Source of the DNA: Bacteroidetes bacterium UBA1312
Lineage (GTDB): Bacteria; Bacteroidota; Bacteroidia; Chitinophagales; Chitinophagaceae
DNA: 8,019 nucleotides
Assembly (NCBI GenBank): GCA_002307135.1
Contig: DBTQ01000013.1
Coordinates: forward strand, 56,977 to 64,995
Reading direction: 5' to 3'
Shown here piece by piece: positions 5,514 to 8,019 of this stretch. The notes under the pieces were generated by a model. The model was not told the origin of the DNA. It saw only the letters and a list, made by a program, of their open reading frames with translations, and did not search any database. A program made the translations under genes and the position numbers. Numbering within the stretch: position 1 is the first letter of the stretch; every line of letters starts with the position of its first letter.

Positions 5514-6581
5514 TTATCGAATAATTGTCTCCATGTCTAGAAAATTACCATATTGCTTAGCTGTGTCTGCAATTATTTGGCGCTCTGTTTTTTTGATTGA
5601 ATTGAAATAGCTGAGCTCCATTATTACAGCATCTTTTTTAAAACTACGTTTCCAAGTTCCGATAACCTTTCCATTGGATAGTATAGTTGGCTTGAAAATA
5701 CCATTGTTAGTAAATGCTTTAGATTGATGCTCTAATGGGATAACGGCTGTACGATTTTTATAACTGATAATTAATTCGTCAAATGCAGGTAGGAAATGTG
5801 TACTCTCGGTGTTTTGATATGGAATAGAATCATTAAACCAATAAATCTGCTCATCAATTTGCAGAGAAGATAGTATGGACTTTATTAACTCTAATGCAAG
5901 CTTTGCATGGCTAATTGATAGTCCAGACCACCAAATAAAATCCTGAAGCGTGGCAGGCCCGTGGCTATTAAAATAACGCTTAGCGAGTGCTGCTAACGCC
6001 TCTTCTTTGGTAAAAGGTCTAGTTGGTTTGATACGCTCATCAAGCAAAGCGTAAGTGAACTGTTTGTCGCGTATTATGCCATTGCATACTAAGCCTTCTA
6101 GTTCGGCGTTCATCATGATTAATGCAGCGCGAATATCATTCGTAGGGATCTTTTTTTTACTCAGCTCTGCCATTATTTCCGGTCTGGTAAGTTGTTTGTT
6201 GTCCCTCAATAATTTTTCGATAATATTATTGCAACGAACGAGTATGTCCTTATCTAAGTCAAGCCTTTTACATGCGGAATTATTAATTGTTTTTACGTGA
6301 GGGCTTGTGAGTGCTAGCATCCATCGAATATCCTCTGCTGCAACGAAATGCCAAGTAGGTCGTAAAATATGTGTTCGGATAATGTTTCCATTATTGATGG
6401 CTTGCTCTATTGCATTATCTGTTGTTGTTGGTTGTCGAATGCCAATAGCCCATTTGGCCATTGCATAATCTTGTGCTTGCATAGCTCCTAAGCAACTTAC
6501 TACTTCATGATGTGTCGTAAGTTGTGTTGCGCGTAATTGCTGATTGATTAATCTATATTTGGCTATATCGTCAATCGTCAT
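5514..6581 (-). CDS. Winged-helix DNA glycosylase-like protein (AlkZ-like, HTH_42 family)
   Basis: A 355-residue protein of the HTH_42 (formerly DUF1006) family, whose studied members AlkZ and YcaQ/AlkX remove alkylated bases and unhook interstrand crosslinks in DNA. The N-terminal part has the catalytic QxQ motif as Gln35-Ala36-Gln37 (in MQAQDY). This is the AlkZ-type form, not the QxD form of YcaQ. Other family signatures are RTHILRPTWHFV (about 69-80), LPAFDELIISYKNR and GTWKR in the C-terminal half. The length is normal, so it should be active, but the damage it repairs is unknown; AlkZ of Streptomyces acts on azinomycin crosslinks, and Bacteroidota homologues are uncharacterised as far as I know. 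The ATG at 6581 gives a family-like start. It is divergent from rlmI, and 159 bases separate it from the SDR gene. Confidence 0.88.
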   Translation of the reverse strand: MTIDDIAKYRLINQQLRATQLTTHHEVVSCLGAMQAQDYAMAKWAIGIRQPTTTDNAIEQAINNGNIIRTHILRPTWHFVAAEDIRWMLALTSPHVKTINNSACKRLDLDKDILVRCNNIIEKLLRDNKQLTRPEIMAELSKKKIPTNDIRAALIMMNAELEGLVCNGIIRDKQFTYALLDERIKPTRPFTKEEALAALAKRYFNSHGPATLQDFIWWSGLSISHAKLALELIKSILSSLQIDEQIYWFNDSIPYQNTESTHFLPAFDELIISYKNRTAVIPLEHQSKAFTNNGIFKPTILSNGKVIGTWKRSFKKDAVIMELSYFNSIKKTERQIIADTAKQYGNFLDMETIIR

Positions 6582-6739
6582 TTTTTATAATCGAAATAAT
6601 GTTTTAAAAAAATGCTGGTAAATAATCTGTTACAAAGAAAAACAACTTTGTCTTGAAAGTACTATTGAATTTGATCCATTTATTTTGGAGTAATGATTCA
6701 ATGACCAAATTGCCAAATTAGCAAACTATCTTTGCTGCT
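6582..6739. other. Divergent intergenic region between the AlkZ-like gene and rlmI
   Basis: This 158-base AT-rich gap carries the rlmI -7 motif at its right side, an inverted repeat ACAAAG (6632-6637) / CTTTGT (6646-6651) with an 8-base spacer, and an imperfect triple 8-base repeat (6705-6728). Facing the AlkZ-like gene, TTTCTTTG (6640-6633, minus) matches TAnnTTTG at 7 of 8 bases, with no -33 partner. I see no gene here. Confidence 0.4.
6727..6734 (+). promoter_or_regulatory. Candidate -7 promoter element of rlmI
   Basis: TATCTTTG is a full match to TAnnTTTG and lies only 5 bases before the rlmI ATG, implying a leaderless or nearly leaderless transcript. No TTG is found at the expected -33 distance (6705-6707 is CCA). 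Confidence 0.5.
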
Positions 6740-7912
6740 ATGGCAAAATTTTTTCTGCGAAAAAAAATAGGGGATCGAGTGGTCAATGGGCATCCATGGA
6801 TATTTGCCACTGAATTAGGTGACCAAGATGGCGAATGTAGTGATGGCGATATTGTAGATGTGCACTCGTATAATGGCTCTTTTGTAGGTAAGGGATATTT
6901 CAACTCAGCATCACAAATTCGAATTAGACTTTTGTCGCGTGATAAAACCGAAATAATAGATGAGCAATTTTTTTATCGCCGTATTAGTGAAGCGTGGGCT
7001 TATAGACAACAAATTGGTTATGTCGAAAATTGTCGGCTTATATTTGGCGAAGCGGATAGTCTGCCTGCACTTATCATTGATAAGTTCAATGATTATTTGG
7101 TTATTCAAACATTAGCATTGGGTATTGAACGCTGGAAGGAAGCTATAGTAAAGGCTTTGCAAGCGATATTCAAGCCAAAAGGTATCTATGAACGGAATGA
7201 TGTGCCGGTTCGGGAACTTGAAGGGATGCAGCAAATAAAGGGCTTTCTTTCAGCACCATTCGATACAAATATTATACTCAATGAAAATGGTTTGAAATTT
7301 CATGTGGACATAGAAAACGGTCAAAAGACGGGTTATTTTCTCGATCAACAGGACAATCGTCGAGCAATACAACATATCTGCCAAAATGCCGATGTGCTTG
7401 AAGCATTTTGTTATACAGGAACCTTTTCATTACATGCTGCAAAATATGGAGCGAAAAGCGTTTTAGGCTTGGATATATCCGATGCGGCGGTGGATACAGC
7501 TAGGCGAAATGCGCTGTTAAATGGATTTGAAAATACTTGTAAGTTTGAGTCTGTCAATGCATTTGATGCACTTAAAAACTGGGTAAAAGAAGGCCGTAAA
7601 TATGATGTTGTAATGCTGGATCCCCCTGCTTTTACTAAGAGTCGAGCAAATATTGACAAAGCTATTACCGGTTATAAGGAAATTAATTTACGAGGTATGA
7701 AACTAACCAAACCTAGCGGTTTTTTAGTGACCGCTTCATGTACTAATTTAGTGTCACCAGAAGTGTTTCTTAAAACTATAGAGGCCGCCGCAAAAGACGC
7801 TAAGAGAAAAATCAGACAGGTAACCTGGCAAACACAAGCTTCAGATCACCCGATATTGTGGCATGTGCCTTCTACGCAATATCTTAAATTTCTAATTGTT
7901 CAGGTAATCTAG
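6740..7912 (+). CDS. rlmI: 23S rRNA (cytosine-5)-methyltransferase, RlmI-like class I SAM enzyme
   Basis: Uses S-adenosylmethionine to methylate C5 of a cytosine in 23S rRNA (C1962 in E. coli RlmI). The 390-residue length is close to the 396 of the E. coli enzyme. An N-terminal PUA RNA-binding domain (about 2-75, with GHPWIF) precedes a linker and the Rossmann-like methyltransferase domain. The latter has SAM motif I FCYTGTFSLHAA beginning at Phe223, LGLD shortly after, motif IV LDPPAF with Asp294-Pro295-Pro296, and motif VI ASCTN with Cys334, the expected catalytic nucleophile. The target base is assigned by family only; a paralogue with another cytosine target cannot be excluded. The ATG at 6740 directly follows a -7 promoter motif, which supports this start. 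It is divergent from the AlkZ-like gene, and the 107 bases after it hold no clear gene. Confidence 0.92.
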   Translation: MAKFFLRKKIGDRVVNGHPWIFATELGDQDGECSDGDIVDVHSYNGSFVGKGYFNSASQIRIRLLSRDKTEIIDEQFFYRRISEAWAYRQQIGYVENCRLIFGEADSLPALIIDKFNDYLVIQTLALGIERWKEAIVKALQAIFKPKGIYERNDVPVRELEGMQQIKGFLSAPFDTNIILNENGLKFHVDIENGQKTGYFLDQQDNRRAIQHICQNADVLEAFCYTGTFSLHAAKYGAKSVLGLDISDAAVDTARRNALLNGFENTCKFESVNAFDALKNWVKEGRKYDVVMLDPPAFTKSRANIDKAITGYKEINLRGMKLTKPSGFLVTASCTNLVSPEVFLKTIEAAAKDAKRKIRQVTWQTQASDHPILWHVPSTQYLKFLIVQVI

Positions 7913-8003
7913 CTGCAACAAAATGTAAAATTAATCTGGTAGATATGTTTTAGTACGACTAAGATTCAATGCGCAGATAAGGTATTCTTTTGCTAAAGAC
8001 ATC

Positions 8004-8019
8004 AAATAAAAAAGACTGC
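8004..8019. terminator. Possible first arm of a terminator, cut by the right edge
   Basis: The window ends in an A-run followed by GACTGC, the same layout as the left arm of the complete terminator at 4530-4559 (A-tract then a GC-containing stem). If the sequence continues with GCAGTC and a T-run, it would terminate rlmI and probably a convergent gene. The second arm is not visible. Confidence 0.3.

Noticed and set aside
6701..6721. Six-codon leader peptide before rlmI
   Set aside because: It has an ATG and a stop, but it lies upstream of the -7 motif at 6727 and would not be transcribed from that promoter; no attenuator hairpin follows.
7962..8019. C-terminal tail of a minus-strand gene (open from the edge to a TAG, about 19 codons)
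   Set aside because: The stretch is short, two minus frames are open there, and the A-run plus GACTGC at the edge looks more like a terminator arm.

Overview
The window looks like ordinary chromosomal DNA from a member of Bacteroidota, perhaps a Chitinophagaceae-like genus (the family-level guess is weak). Three things support the phylum. Candidate promoters carry the Bacteroidota -7 motif TAnnTTTG instead of a sigma70 -10/-35 pair. Start sites are A-rich and mostly lack strong Shine-Dalgarno sequences. A stand-alone RfaE2-type adenylyltransferase and a panD/flippase-like gene pair, both common in this phylum, are present. Base composition is AT-rich. No RNA gene, CRISPR array, transposase or prophage gene was recognised. 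The longest stretch without a gene is about 240 bases.

Left part (1-1984): the left edge holds an incomplete palindromic interspersed repeat. Three minus-strand genes follow, transcribed towards it: panD (aspartate 1-decarboxylase, for pantothenate/CoA), a flippase-like membrane protein of the LPG-synthase-TM family that apparently starts with TTG, and rfaE2 (ADP-heptose synthesis for lipopolysaccharide). They are packed with a 21-base gap and then a 29-base overlap, so they probably form one operon, driven by a promoter 7 bases from the panD start codon.

Middle part (1985-4595): reading right, away from panD, are nnr (bifunctional NAD(P)H-hydrate epimerase/dehydratase, metabolite repair) and an OmpR/PhoB-type response regulator with no kinase gene beside it. 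A near-perfect palindromic terminator separates this regulator from the convergent gene that follows.

Right part (4596-8019): a classical short-chain dehydrogenase and an AlkZ-like winged-helix DNA glycosylase are both on the minus strand. Between them, just upstream of the dehydrogenase promoter, lies a 21-base tandem repeat that resembles a pair of activator sites. Divergent from the glycosylase is rlmI (23S rRNA m5C methyltransferase), with a promoter motif 5 bases from its ATG. The right edge may hold the first arm of another terminator.

The genes are mostly housekeeping: cofactor synthesis and repair, envelope sugar supply, rRNA modification and DNA repair. I do not see a new multi-gene system. 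The points most worth checking are the tandem repeat upstream of the dehydrogenase, the promoters very close to start codons, the TTG start of the flippase gene, and the A8 tract at the flippase/rfaE2 junction.
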